This document shows positions 7,576 to 15,768 of a stretch of DNA of 64,000 bases, one piece after another (the first letter of the stretch is position 1; the number at the start of each line of letters is the position of its first letter). This stretch comes from Pseudomonadota bacterium (GTDB lineage Bacteria; Pseudomonadota; Alphaproteobacteria; Rhizobiales; Pleomorphomonadaceae), in assembly GCA_023436885.1 (NCBI GenBank), contig JAEZHI010000006.1, positions 62,001-126,000 on the forward strand. Direction: 5' to 3'. The notes beneath the pieces were generated by a model. The model was not told the origin of the DNA. It did no database searches and worked only from the letters and a program-made list of their open reading frames with translations. The translations under genes were made by a program, and so were the position numbers.

Positions 7576-7600
7576 GGAACCGCTCGCGCCGTCGTCGGTT
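7576..7600 (+). promoter_or_regulatory. EcfG-type promoter (GGAAC-N16-GGTT) for the first DUF892 gene
   Basis: GGAAC at 7576-7580 and GGTT at 7597-7600 are separated by exactly 16 nt. The same -10 form (GGTT) recurs before the second DUF892 gene at 9797-9821. It lies about 147 bp upstream of the ATG at 7747 and just after the sigma factor stop. Confidence 0.7.
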
Positions 7601-7746
7601 GAATTTCACACATGCCGCAAGGATGTCTGAACCGCATCCGCACCACGTGGCTGAACGCCGAAAGCGGAATGAGAGGCTATCTCTCTTTCTTCCCCAAAGT
7701 CGCATGGTGGCAGGAAGTTGCCGCCATATTCGAGGAGGTTAGTCCG

Positions 7747-8253
7747 ATGGACGATATCCGTGACCATTACGTGGCGTGGCTTCGTGACGCCCATGCCATG
7801 GAAGAGCAGGCCCTGACGATGATGCGCGGCATGCTGTCGCGTCTCGAAAACTATCCGGTCCTCTGTGCCCGCATGGAACAGCACGTGGCTGAAACCGAGC
7901 GCCAGGCCGAGTCTCTCAGAAAACTGCTCGAAGGCCGCGACAGCGGCACCTCCGTGATGAAGGATACGCTCGGCAAGGCCACCGCCTTCGGGCAGGCTAT
8001 GGGCGGCATGTTTGCCGATGACGAAGTCATCAAGGGCGCGATGGCTGCCTACACCTTCGAGCAGATGGAGATCGCATCCTACAAGGTGCTGATCTCGACG
8101 GCTGCCGTTCTGGAAGATACCACCGCCATCCCGGTCTTCGAGCAGAACCTGGCCGAAGAGCAGGACATGGCCGACTGGTTGTTCGATCACCTCGATCAGA
8201 CGACGCGTATCTTCCTGGCGCGTGACGAGGCGGGGCTGCCTGCTCGACGATAA
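7747..8253 (+). CDS. DUF892 (YciE/YciF-like) ferritin-like stress protein
   Basis: A 168-residue protein. GAGGAGG ends 9 nt before the ATG at 7747, which decides the start; the open frame runs further up to 7612 without a ribosome site. It is an all-helical four-helix bundle typical of DUF892: the N-terminal helix carries HAMEEQALTMM, then ARMEQHVAETERQAESL, YTFEQMEIASYKVL and FEQNLAEEQDMADWL. The recurring Glu and Glu-x-x-His pairs are the pattern of ferritin-like di-metal sites. YciE/YciF proteins are induced by osmotic or general stress; their chemistry is unproven. An EcfG-type promoter stands upstream and a hairpin terminator follows at 8292-8310. Confidence 0.85.
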   Translation: MDDIRDHYVAWLRDAHAMEEQALTMMRGMLSRLENYPVLCARMEQHVAETERQAESLRKLLEGRDSGTSVMKDTLGKATAFGQAMGGMFADDEVIKGAMAAYTFEQMEIASYKVLISTAAVLEDTTAIPVFEQNLAEEQDMADWLFDHLDQTTRIFLARDEAGLPARR

Positions 8254-8291
8254 GCTACCGGCGAGGGCTGGAGCCTCGTGCCAAAATCAAG

Positions 8292-8310
8292 CCGCCGCGC
8301 ATCGCGGCGG
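8292..8310 (+). terminator. terminator after the DUF892 gene
   Basis: CCGCCGCG (8292-8299), loop CAT, CGCGGCGG (8303-8310) form a perfect stem followed by TCCTTCTT. It lies about 40 bp after the stop at 8253. Confidence 0.6.
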
Positions 8311-8362
8311 TCCTTCTTGCGCAAAGGCGCAACACATTTCCAAGGCGAAGCGCTCAGGCGGG

Positions 8363-8551
8363 TCAGCTACCCTTCTTGTGGTGCTCAAGCGCCTTTCCTA
8401 GTTCGACGGCCAAATCGCGCAGTTTGTCAGGTACAGGTTCGGCGGCTATGGCGTCGATCAGGCGTTTCGCGGCGACGCGTAGCCCTGCCAGGTCCTCCTC
8501 GACGGGAGGGGTATCGCATGAGGCGTCAGGAGTGGGATCGTTCGTGCGCAT
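8363..8551 (-). CDS. small NepR-like protein (candidate anti-sigma factor)
   Basis: A 62-residue frame from ATG 8551. Its C-terminal half reads AAKRLIDAIAAEPVPD then KLRDLAVELGKAL, which resembles the NepR core: a helix, the EPxPD linker, then an amphipathic helix. NepR proteins are about 60 residues long and bind EcfG. The frame continues upstream to a GTG at 8692 preceded by GAGAGGG. That longer form (109 residues) would start only about 10 nt after the predicted transcript start and its extra sequence looks non-conserved, so I prefer the short form, although its own ribosome site is weak. An EcfG-type promoter lies at 8710-8734. NepR genes usually sit directly beside ecfG; here the gene is separate and on the opposite strand. 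Confidence 0.55.
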   Translation of the reverse strand: MRTNDPTPDASCDTPPVEEDLAGLRVAAKRLIDAIAAEPVPDKLRDLAVELGKALEHHKKGS

Positions 8552-8709
8552 GATAGCCAGCATAGGCACACCGTCTGAAATTCGCATTACCCGACGAAGC
8601 GCCAAATCCCTGTTCAACTCATAAATTTGCCAGTGTGACCTTCCTGCAAGCCTTTTTCGGGTCGCGACAGATCCGGGAAATTGCAGGAGCACGCCCTCTC
8701 GTCAGGCAT

Positions 8710-8734
8710 AACAATCGGATTGCTGGATTGTTCC
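8710..8734 (-). promoter_or_regulatory. EcfG-type promoter (GGAAC-N16-TGTT) for the NepR-like gene
   Basis: Minus strand: GGAAC (8734-8730), 16-nt spacer, TGTT (8713-8710). It keeps the GGAAC and GTT cores at the right distance. The predicted start of transcription is near 8702. Confidence 0.65.
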
Positions 8735-8750
8735 GGTTGACGGTCCGGGC

Positions 8751-8783
8751 AAAAAAGCCCGCCCTGTTGTGAACGGGGCGGGC
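8751..8783 (-). terminator. Rho-independent terminator of the SDR gene
   Basis: On the minus strand GCCCGCCC (8783-8776) pairs with GGGCGGGC (8764-8757) and is followed by six T (8756-8751). It lies about 30 bp beyond the SDR stop. The SDR transcript therefore ends just upstream of the NepR-like promoter. Confidence 0.9.
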
Positions 8784-8815
8784 CAGACGAATCTCAAAAG
8801 CGGTAACCGACTATC

Positions 8816-9691
8816 CTAGATCAGCGGCTTACCGCCGGTTACGGCAATGGTGGCGCCAGACACGTAGCTCGACATCGGTTCCGCCAGCATGACATAAGCT
8901 GGCGCCAGCTCGACGGGCTGAGCAGGCCGCTTCATCGGATAGTTGGACCCGAACTTCGACGTCTTTTCGCCCGACATGCTCGCCGGAATGAGCGGTGTCC
9001 ACACCGGCCCTGGGGCGACACAGTTTACTCGGATCCCCTTTTCGGCGAGCAACTGCGCGAGGCCACCGGTAAAATTCTGGATGGCTCCCTTGGTTGTCGC
9101 ATAGGCCAGTAGGCTTGGGCTCGGCGTGTCTGCGTTGATCGAGGCCGTGTTGATGATTGATGCGCCGGGCTGCATGTGCGGCACCGCGGCCTTGGCAAGG
9201 TAGAACATCGCGTGGATGTTGACCGCGAAGGTCTTTTGCCATTCCTCGTCCGGAATCTCCTCCAGGCTCTCGAACGTATCCTGATGGGCAGCGTTGTTGA
9301 CGAGAACGTCGATGCGGCCAAACTCGTCGACCACGCGCTGGATCAGGTCGCGGCAATGGGCGGGCTCGGCGATATCCCCGGGAAGCTGGAGACAGCGGCG
9401 GCCACATTCGGTGACCAGGCGAGCCGTATCTGTCGCATCCTCTCGTTCCTCAAGGAAGGAGAGGGCGATGTCGGCGCCCTCACGGGCAAAGGCGATGGCG
9501 ACTGCCCGGCCGATGCCGCTGTCGCCGCCGGTAATCAACGCGACCATACCGTCAAGACGGCCTGCACCGCGCCAGCTTTCCTCGCCGTGGTCGGGCTTGG
9601 GGTCCATGACCTTGAAGCTGCCGGGTAGCTCCTGGGTCTGTTCGGGAAAAGGCGGCTTGGGGTAATTGGGATAATGGGGGGCCTCGTTCAT
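8816..9691 (-). CDS. SDR-family oxidoreductase, general-stress type (YghA/YhdF-like)
   Basis: A 291-residue short-chain dehydrogenase. It has the long N-terminal extension typical of the YghA/GSP39 group (YPKPPFPEQTQELPGS). The NAD(P) motif TGGDSGIGRA is at about residues 54-63, NNAA at about 133, and the catalytic Ser of NTASINAD is followed by YATTK (YxxxK). The ATG at 9691 is 6 nt after GGAG; an ATG two codons upstream directly abuts that GGAG and is less likely. Such proteins reduce aldehydes or ketones and are often stress-induced. A weaker EcfG-like promoter (9726-9750) and a strong terminator frame it as a single-gene unit. Confidence 0.92.
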   Translation of the reverse strand: MNEAPHYPNYPKPPFPEQTQELPGSFKVMDPKPDHGEESWRGAGRLDGMVALITGGDSGIGRAVAIAFAREGADIALSFLEEREDATDTARLVTECGRRCLQLPGDIAEPAHCRDLIQRVVDEFGRIDVLVNNAAHQDTFESLEEIPDEEWQKTFAVNIHAMFYLAKAAVPHMQPGASIINTASINADTPSPSLLAYATTKGAIQNFTGGLAQLLAEKGIRVNCVAPGPVWTPLIPASMSGEKTSKFGSNYPMKRPAQPVELAPAYVMLAEPMSSYVSGATIAVTGGKPLI

Positions 9692-9725
9692 GGTCATCTC
9701 CAGGATGTGTTGGGGAAGCGATGAA

Positions 9726-9750
9726 AATCCCCGGCGCCCCGAATTGTTCC
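9726..9750 (-). promoter_or_regulatory. possible EcfG-type promoter for the SDR gene
   Basis: Minus strand: GGAAC (9750-9746), 16-nt spacer, GATT (9729-9726). The -35 is perfect but the -10 has ATT instead of GTT, so this is a weaker call. It shares the run GGAACAATTCG with the promoter at 9797. Confidence 0.4.
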
Positions 9751-9796
9751 TGGAGGATGGATATTGCCCGTCCCGACATTCAGTGCACGGTCGTTG

Positions 9797-9821
9797 GGAA
9801 CAATTCGCCTCATCGCTGGTT
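9797..9821 (+). promoter_or_regulatory. EcfG-type promoter (GGAAC-N16-GGTT) for the second DUF892 gene
   Basis: GGAAC (9797-9801) and GGTT (9818-9821) are separated by 16 nt. It sits 40 bp upstream of the ATG at 9861. Confidence 0.75.
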
Positions 9822-9860
9822 TGTAGCCCGCAACCTTTCTCCTAGCGCAGAGGTGAAATC

Positions 9861-10358
9861 ATGAAGACCAAATCGCTTGAAGATCTTTTCCAGGATATGC
9901 TCAAGGACGTTTATTACGCCGAGCGCAAGATATTGAAGACGCTGCCGAAAATGGCGCGCGGCGCCCAGTCGGCCGAGCTGAAGGCGGCCTTTGAGAAGCA
10001 TCGCGACGAGACCGAAGTCCAGATCGAACGCCTGCAGCAAGTGTTCGAGCTGATCGGCAAGCCGGCGCGCGGCAAGACATGTCCGGCCATCGACGGTATC
10101 GTGGAAGAGGGCGAGGAAGTTCTCGAGTCGTTTGCCGGCTCGGATGCCATTGATGCAGGCCTGATCGCAACCGCCCAGGCTGTTGAGCATTACGAAATTG
10201 CCCGCTACGGCACCATGTGTCGCTGGGCCGATCTGATCGGCCAGAAGCAGGCCGTCAAGCTCCTGAAGGAAACACTCGCCGAGGAAGAAGCGACCGACGG
10301 CAATCTGACAAAGATCGCCGAAGGGTCTGCGAACCAGGCAGCCCTCAAGGCGGCGTGA
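9861..10358 (+). CDS. DUF892 (YciE/YciF-like) ferritin-like stress protein
   Basis: A 165-residue protein with the canonical DUF892 opening SLEDLFQDMLKDVYYAERKIL (first helix with DxYxAE), then FEKHRDETEVQIERLQQVFE, a Gly/Pro turn (IGKPARGKTCPAIDGI), AVEHYEIARYGT and LKETLAEEEATDGNL. The Glu and ExxH-type residues of the four-helix bundle are present, as in ferritin-like metal sites. It differs clearly from the first DUF892 protein, so the two are paralogs rather than a recent duplication. An EcfG promoter lies just upstream. The gap 10359-10675 holds a palindromic hairpin (10401-10421) and a terminator at 10506-10540, otherwise nothing coding. Confidence 0.9.
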   Translation: MKTKSLEDLFQDMLKDVYYAERKILKTLPKMARGAQSAELKAAFEKHRDETEVQIERLQQVFELIGKPARGKTCPAIDGIVEEGEEVLESFAGSDAIDAGLIATAQAVEHYEIARYGTMCRWADLIGQKQAVKLLKETLAEEEATDGNLTKIAEGSANQAALKAA

Positions 10359-10505
10359 CACTACCCTCAAGCTTTGCCGGCTCGACTTCGCTGGTCGGTA
10401 ACGATCGCCTTCCGCGATCGTACCCGACGGATGGAGCCAGGGGAGTCGCAGGTTTGACTTCGGTGTGCGTCATTCTCCACCTCACTCAGAAACGCGTACC
10501 GATGC

Positions 10506-10540
10506 GGACGGCCTTACCTTGGTGAGGCCGTCCGAGTTTT
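10506..10540 (+). terminator. Rho-independent terminator
   Basis: GGACGGCCT (10506-10514) pairs with AGGCCGTCC (10525-10533), followed by GAGTTTT. It closes the DUF892 transcript. Confidence 0.7.
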
Positions 10541-10675
10541 GCGTTGCATAATTAACTCCCTTTACGAGTTGAAGTTGTTGAGTTTTGTCACAACGCAGTC
10601 TTTCAAAATCCCCATTCGAGATTTGCGAAAAATTCATAAGAGCGCCGTAAATTTGCCTAGGCATAAAGGTGAAGG

Positions 10676-12223
10676 ATGGCGCTCGGTAAACAACTTCAAA
10701 CTGCGCTGAGCGTCAGCCGACGCGTGTCGTTGCTTGTAGGGGCGCTTGCGGCGTCCTGCCTTGCCGTCGCTATAGCCCTGATGCTTGCCCTTCACGGTGC
10801 TTTGCCGACTTCCTGGCAGGCCGGCTTGTTAACCGGCCTTGTCTCGGAAACATTGCTTCTTCTATTGATCGTCGTCATCGGTTTCATGTTGGTGCGAAAG
10901 AGCCTCGCGCTGATGCAGGGCGAGGAACGTGCCGAAAGCTCGGCCAGGGTCGATCCGGTTACCCAGGCCCTGACGCGGGCCGATTTCCTTGAGGTCTTGC
11001 GCCGGAGGGTTCAGACCGCAGGCGACCAACGCCACGCCTACGTGATGCTGGATCTCGATCATCTCAAGGCGCTCAACGACACGTTTGGCCATGCCGCCGG
11101 TGACGAAGCGCTCGCCCAGCTTGTCCGCATCTGTCGCGATGAGTTACCGGACGCTCTCGTTGGCCGCTTGGGCGGAGATGAATTCGCACTGCTGATTACC
11201 GATAGCGCTTCGCGAGGCGAGGTCGTGCAGGCGGTGAAGGCACTGCTCGACCGGTTGCGCTTGCCGGTTCAGATCAATGGCCGCACCATGCGTCTCTCAG
11301 CAACGGCCGGTATTGCCATGGCGCCTGATGACACGCATATCGCGCTTGAACTGGTCAATCTGGCCGATCTCGCCCTTTACAAGGCCAAGCAGGCGCGCGG
11401 CACTGTGCTATCCTACAATTCCCGTATGCTGGTGGATGACCGCTACACTCGGTTACTGACGCGCGAACTTCGGGCCGCTATCTATCTCAACCAGCTCGAC
11501 ATGCATTATCAGCCCATCGTCGCCGCCGATGGTGTCGAGCAGACGGCCTTCGAAGCCTTGATCCGCTGGCATCATCCGTTGCGCGGCACGATCCCGCCCG
11601 ATGAGTTCATCTCGGTAGCCGAGCAATCGACGCTGATCGAAGAGGTTGGCGAATGGGTCATCCGCCGCGTCATCCGCGACGCCGTGCGCTATGGTCAGTA
11701 TCAGTTCGGCATCAACGTTTCAGCCGTGCAGTTGAAGCAATCCGGCTTTGCGAACTTCGTGATCGGTGAGTTGGCCTCAGCCGGTCTTCCCGCCTCGCGT
11801 CTGGTGCTCGAAATAACGGAAACGGTCTTTCTCGATTTCGGCTCCGTGGAAAGGGCAAACCTCGAAGGCTTGCGAGCCGCCGGCGTGATGATCGTCCTGG
11901 ACGACTTCGGGTCGGGCTTTGCCTCGTTGCAGTATCTCAGGAAGTTCCGCTTCGATTGCCTGAAGATCGACAAGAGCTATGTCCACGCGGCCGGTTCGAG
12001 CGAAGTAGACATGACTTTTGTGACGGCAATCACTGAACTCGCGCGCGCGCTTGGCACGCGTGTTCTTGCCGAAGGCGTGGAAACCGAAGAACAGTATCTG
12101 CTGATGAAAGCTGCAGGCTGCCAGGTTTTCCAAGGCTACTATTTCGGAAGACCGGCATCCTTGCCCGAAGCCGTTTCGCCATCCGGCATGCTGGAGCGGG
12201 AACGCATGGCCGCGAGCTGCTGA
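10676..12223 (+). CDS. membrane-bound GGDEF-EAL protein (c-di-GMP turnover)
   Basis: A 515-residue protein. Two membrane helices (about 18-42 and 49-73) with almost no periplasmic loop anchor it. The GGDEF domain (about 92-250) has an intact GGDEF at 166-170, so diguanylate cyclase activity is possible; no RxxD inhibitory site precedes it. The EAL domain (about 258-510) has EALIRW at 293-298, NVSAVQL, the EITET, DDFGSG and KIDKS motifs and the EGVET glutamate, i.e. the full metal and catalytic set for c-di-GMP hydrolysis. Which activity dominates cannot be read from the sequence. No sensory domain is present apart from the membrane anchor. It stands alone between two terminated units. Confidence 0.95.
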   Translation: MALGKQLQTALSVSRRVSLLVGALAASCLAVAIALMLALHGALPTSWQAGLLTGLVSETLLLLLIVVIGFMLVRKSLALMQGEERAESSARVDPVTQALTRADFLEVLRRRVQTAGDQRHAYVMLDLDHLKALNDTFGHAAGDEALAQLVRICRDELPDALVGRLGGDEFALLITDSASRGEVVQAVKALLDRLRLPVQINGRTMRLSATAGIAMAPDDTHIALELVNLADLALYKAKQARGTVLSYNSRMLVDDRYTRLLTRELRAAIYLNQLDMHYQPIVAADGVEQTAFEALIRWHHPLRGTIPPDEFISVAEQSTLIEEVGEWVIRRVIRDAVRYGQYQFGINVSAVQLKQSGFANFVIGELASAGLPASRLVLEITETVFLDFGSVERANLEGLRAAGVMIVLDDFGSGFASLQYLRKFRFDCLKIDKSYVHAAGSSEVDMTFVTAITELARALGTRVLAEGVETEEQYLLMKAAGCQVFQGYYFGRPASLPEAVSPSGMLERERMAASC

Positions 12224-12357
12224 GAGGCTATTCTTCCCGAGCATACAGCCCCTTTTGCTTCGCGCGCGAGAAAGCTCGTTCCAGAGAGAGGGATTTTCGT
12301 CGTAAGCTCCTGATCGGATCTTTGCGATCGCTATCCGCTTCTCATCCGAGGTTCGCC

Positions 12358-12969
12358 ATGCGCTTGATCGGCATGCTCGATTCCCCTTACGTCCGCCGCG
12401 CTGCGCTGACGCTCGCCGCTCTTGAAATTCCCTTCACCCACGAACCCTTGTCGGTTTTCCGGCACTACAACGAATTTGCGGCGATCAACCCCGTTGTCAA
12501 AGCGCCGACAGCCGTGACCGATGATGGTGTCGTCCTGCTCGATTCCACTTTGATCATTGAATACGCGCTGAAGGCACTCGCTCGCGACAAGAGGCTTGGG
12601 CCAACCGATCCAAAGCTTCTAGCCCTGGACGTTCGCCTGACTGGATTAGGCCTCGCCGCCTGCGAAAAGGCGGTGCAGACAGTCTATGAATGCCAGCTCC
12701 GCCCGGCCGAGAAGCAGCACCAGCCTTGGTTGGATCGTGTCGCCGGCCAACTCAAGGCTGCGCTGGCTTCCATTGAAAGTGAAATCGCCGGTGCGGATTG
12801 GCTCCTTGGCTCGCCCCCGAGTGAGGCCGGTATTACGCTCGTCGTTGCCTCTACCTTCATCTCCGAGATGGTAGCGGATGTGGTTGCGCTGCCCGATTAT
12901 CCTCACCTGGCGGCGCTCACCGCAAAAGCTGAGGCAACGCCGCTCTTCAGGGCTTGGCCCTACGAGTGA
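12358..12969 (+). CDS. glutathione S-transferase family protein
   Basis: A 203-residue GST. The start MRLIGMLDSPYVRRAAL gives the thioredoxin-like N-terminal domain with the SPYVRR active-site loop. FNPVV-type (here INPVVKAPTAV) and DSTLIIEY cis-Pro/Ser motifs for glutathione follow, then an all-helical C-terminal domain (GADWLLGSPPSEAGITLV). The ATG at 12358 gives the family-standard N-terminus; the frame extends 12 codons further up without similarity. The substrate is unknown. It is not obviously in an operon with its neighbours. Confidence 0.92.
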   Translation: MRLIGMLDSPYVRRAALTLAALEIPFTHEPLSVFRHYNEFAAINPVVKAPTAVTDDGVVLLDSTLIIEYALKALARDKRLGPTDPKLLALDVRLTGLGLAACEKAVQTVYECQLRPAEKQHQPWLDRVAGQLKAALASIESEIAGADWLLGSPPSEAGITLVVASTFISEMVADVVALPDYPHLAALTAKAEATPLFRAWPYE

Positions 12970-13088
12970 GGCAGCGGCCGGGTAATTAGTATGACTTTTA
13001 TCGTCTCGGGCTGGCAAAGCGCGAACCGGAAAGCTATTGTCCTCTTCGCTGGCAGGTAGACGTGTCGGGATCGACGTGGAGGAGTTGT

Positions 13089-13958
13089 ATGGCGAAGGTT
13101 TCCGTTTTCTCCGACCATGCCTGCCATCTGGGCGAGGGGCCAAGCTGGCATCCCGGTCGAGCCAAGGCATTCTGGTTCGACATCCTGGAGAAAAAGCTGC
13201 TGGAGATGGCGCTGGACGATTCAGCGCCTCGCGTCCATGATCTGCCATTCCATGCCACGGTAGCCGCCCGTGTCGATGACGACAGGCATTTGATCGCCAG
13301 CGATGCCGGTCTTCATCTCCGGTCGATCGATGGCGGAACGTTGATCGAGCACCGTCCCTTCTGGGACGATCGGCCCGGCACCCGCAGCAACGATGGCGCG
13401 GTTCATCCGTCCGGGGCACTCTGGATCTCCACGATGGACTGGCGCTTCGCGCAAGGTTGCGGGCGCATCTGGTGGTATCGCGCCGGTGAACTCAGGTTGG
13501 TCGTCGAAGCTCTCACCATTCCCAACGCGATCTCGTTTTCTCCTGATGGGCGCACGGCCTATTTCTCGGATACGCCGGAGCACATCATCTATCGGCAGGA
13601 CGTCGATCCGGCGACCGGCTTGCCGCTTGGCGATCGGCAGATCTTTTGCCGCGTCGAGGGGGGAGGCCCTGACGGTGCCACCGTTGACGCCGATGGCCTG
13701 CTTTGGAACGCACGTTGGGGCGGTTCCGCCGTCGATGCCTATAATCCCGAGGGACATCTCATCCGGTCCATTTCCTTGCCGTCGCGTCAGGTGAGCTGCC
13801 CGGCTTTCGCTGGTCCCCAACTCGACCGTCTCATCGTGACATCGGCCTTCGAGGGCTATGACGCGGAAAAGCGTGCCGCCGAACCCGAGGCTGGCTGGAC
13901 CTACCTTATCGAAGGGCAGTTTCGCGGGCTGCCAGAGCCTGCCGTTCTCATTGGCTGA
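13089..13958 (+). CDS. SMP-30/gluconolactonase family sugar lactonase
   Basis: A 289-residue six-bladed beta-propeller. Family motifs are HLGEGPSWHP (metal-binding Glu), RSNDGAVHPSGALWISTMD (Asn and Asp ligands), PNAISFSPDGRTAYFSDT (Asn/Asp ligands) and PDGATVDADGLLWNARWGG. GGAGGAG precedes the ATG at 13089; the frame extends 9 codons upstream without support. It hydrolyses a sugar lactone to the sugar acid. It lies 27 bp before the sugar-acid dehydratase, so the pair very likely converts an aldono-lactone (xylono- or arabinono-lactone) to the 2-keto-3-deoxy acid. Close functional names are xylC or araB-type lactonase. Confidence 0.9.
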   Translation: MAKVSVFSDHACHLGEGPSWHPGRAKAFWFDILEKKLLEMALDDSAPRVHDLPFHATVAARVDDDRHLIASDAGLHLRSIDGGTLIEHRPFWDDRPGTRSNDGAVHPSGALWISTMDWRFAQGCGRIWWYRAGELRLVVEALTIPNAISFSPDGRTAYFSDTPEHIIYRQDVDPATGLPLGDRQIFCRVEGGGPDGATVDADGLLWNARWGGSAVDAYNPEGHLIRSISLPSRQVSCPAFAGPQLDRLIVTSAFEGYDAEKRAAEPEAGWTYLIEGQFRGLPEPAVLIG

Positions 13959-13985
13959 ACCGCCGCATTGACAGGAGGATGATCG

Positions 13986-15752
13986 ATGTCCAGGCCTCGC
14001 CGCCACAAGCTCTGGTTCGATAACCCGGACAACCCGTCGATGACGGCGCTTTACCTTGAGCGCTACCTCAATTACGGCTTGACCATCGAAGAGCTGCGGT
14101 CCGACCGGCCGATCATTGGTATCGCTCAAACCGGCTCCGATCTTTCGCCCTGCAACCGCGTCCATCTTCGCCTTGCCCTGCGGGTGCGTGAAGGCATTCG
14201 GGCCGCTGGCGGCATCGCTTTCGAGTTCCCGGTGCATCCCATCCAAGAGACTGGTCGGAGGCCGACGGCCGCGCTCGACCGCAATCTCGCCTATCTCGGC
14301 CTCGTCGAGATTCTGCACGGCTATCCGCTCGACGGCGTCGTGCTGACCACCGGCTGCGACAAGACGACACCGGCTCTGATCATGGCGGCGGCAACAGTGG
14401 ACTTACCTGCCATCGTCCTGTCAGGCGGTCCGATGCTCGACGGTTGGTACAACGGAAAGCTCGCCGGTTCCGGCACCATCGTCTGGGAAAAGCGGCTTCA
14501 GCTCGCAACCGGCGAGATCGGCTACGAAGAATTCATTGAGGCGGCGGCGGCCTCGGCTCCGTCCGACGGCTACTGTAACACCATGGGGACGGCTTCCACC
14601 ATGAACTGCCTCGCCGAGGCGCTCGGCATGAGTCTCCCCGGTAACGCGGCCATACCTGCGCCCTATCGCGAGCGTGGGCAAATGGCCTATCGCACCGGCG
14701 AGCGCATCGTGGCTATGGTCGACGAGGATCTCAGGCCCTCGAAGATCCTGACGCGGCAAGCGATCGAGAACGCGATCGTCGTCAACTCGGCGATCGGCGG
14801 GTCCACCAACGCACAACCGCATATTACCGCCATCGCCCGGCACGCTGGCGTGCCGATCGAGCCGATGGACTGGCAGACGGTTGGCTTCGATGTCCCGCTG
14901 ATGGTCAACATGCAGCCGGCTGGCAATTACCTGTCCGAGGGATTTCATCGCGCTGGCGGTCTACCCGTGGTGATGAAGGCGCTTCTCGACAATGGCCGGC
15001 TGAACGGCGATGCGCTCACGGTTTCCGGCCGAACGGTGGCGGAAAATCTCGCTCCTTATCCGGCACCCGATGGCGAAGTCATAAAGCCCTACAACGCGCC
15101 GATGAAGGAGCGTGCCGGCTTCATTGTCCTGAAGGGCAATCTTTTTGATGCCGCCATCATGAAGACGTCGGTGATTTCGGAGGAGTTCAGCCAGCGCTAT
15201 CTGTCCAAACCTGGCGCGGAGAACATCTTCGAAGGTCCTGTCGTGGTCTTCGAAGGATCGGAAGACTACCACAAGCGAATTGAAGACCCGACGCTCGGCA
15301 TTACACCGGAAACCATCCTCGTCATTCGTTATGCGGGACCGGTTGGCTGGCCGGGTTCGGCCGAGGTGGTCAACATGCAGCCGCCTGCCGCGCTCATCGA
15401 GAGGGGCATCAGCGCGCTACCCTGCATGGGCGACGGCCGGCAGTCGGGAACCTCAGGCTCGCCTTCTATCCTCAATGCGTCGCCGGAAGCGGCAATTGGG
15501 GGTGGATTGGGTCTGCTCAGGACAGGAGATCGCATCAGGGTCGACCTCAACGCTGGCACCGCCGATGCTCTCGTTGATGCAGACGAATGGGAGCGTCGTC
15601 GAGCCGCCTTTGAGCCTGTCTATCCAGCCAGCCAAACTCCCTGGCAGGAGCTGTATCGAGCAACGGTTGGCCAACTGGCTGACGGAGCCGTCATGGAAAT
15701 GGCAGTCAAATACCAGAAGGTGGCGGACAACACGCCGCGTGACAATCACTGA
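13986..15752 (+). CDS. xylD: IlvD/Edd-family sugar-acid dehydratase, D-xylonate/L-arabonate type
   Basis: A 588-residue protein strongly resembling Caulobacter XylD from its first residues (WFDNPDN, MTALYLERYLNYG) to its end. The three Fe-S cysteines of this group are present: C56 (SPCN), C124 (TTGCDKTTPA) and C197 (YCNTMGTAST). The conserved FPVHPI, RGAGP-like RYAGPVGWPGSAEVV and GDGRQSGTSGSPS blocks are also intact. It dehydrates a pentonate to 2-keto-3-deoxy-pentonate. D-xylonate is the best guess; L-arabonate cannot be excluded from sequence. It follows the lactonase closely (AGGAG at 13973). The later pathway enzymes and the pentose dehydrogenase are not in the window. Confidence 0.9.
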   Translation: MSRPRRHKLWFDNPDNPSMTALYLERYLNYGLTIEELRSDRPIIGIAQTGSDLSPCNRVHLRLALRVREGIRAAGGIAFEFPVHPIQETGRRPTAALDRNLAYLGLVEILHGYPLDGVVLTTGCDKTTPALIMAAATVDLPAIVLSGGPMLDGWYNGKLAGSGTIVWEKRLQLATGEIGYEEFIEAAAASAPSDGYCNTMGTASTMNCLAEALGMSLPGNAAIPAPYRERGQMAYRTGERIVAMVDEDLRPSKILTRQAIENAIVVNSAIGGSTNAQPHITAIARHAGVPIEPMDWQTVGFDVPLMVNMQPAGNYLSEGFHRAGGLPVVMKALLDNGRLNGDALTVSGRTVAENLAPYPAPDGEVIKPYNAPMKERAGFIVLKGNLFDAAIMKTSVISEEFSQRYLSKPGAENIFEGPVVVFEGSEDYHKRIEDPTLGITPETILVIRYAGPVGWPGSAEVVNMQPPAALIERGISALPCMGDGRQSGTSGSPSILNASPEAAIGGGLGLLRTGDRIRVDLNAGTADALVDADEWERRRAAFEPVYPASQTPWQELYRATVGQLADGAVMEMAVKYQKVADNTPRDNH

Positions 15753-15768
15753 CCAGACAGAGGGAGCT

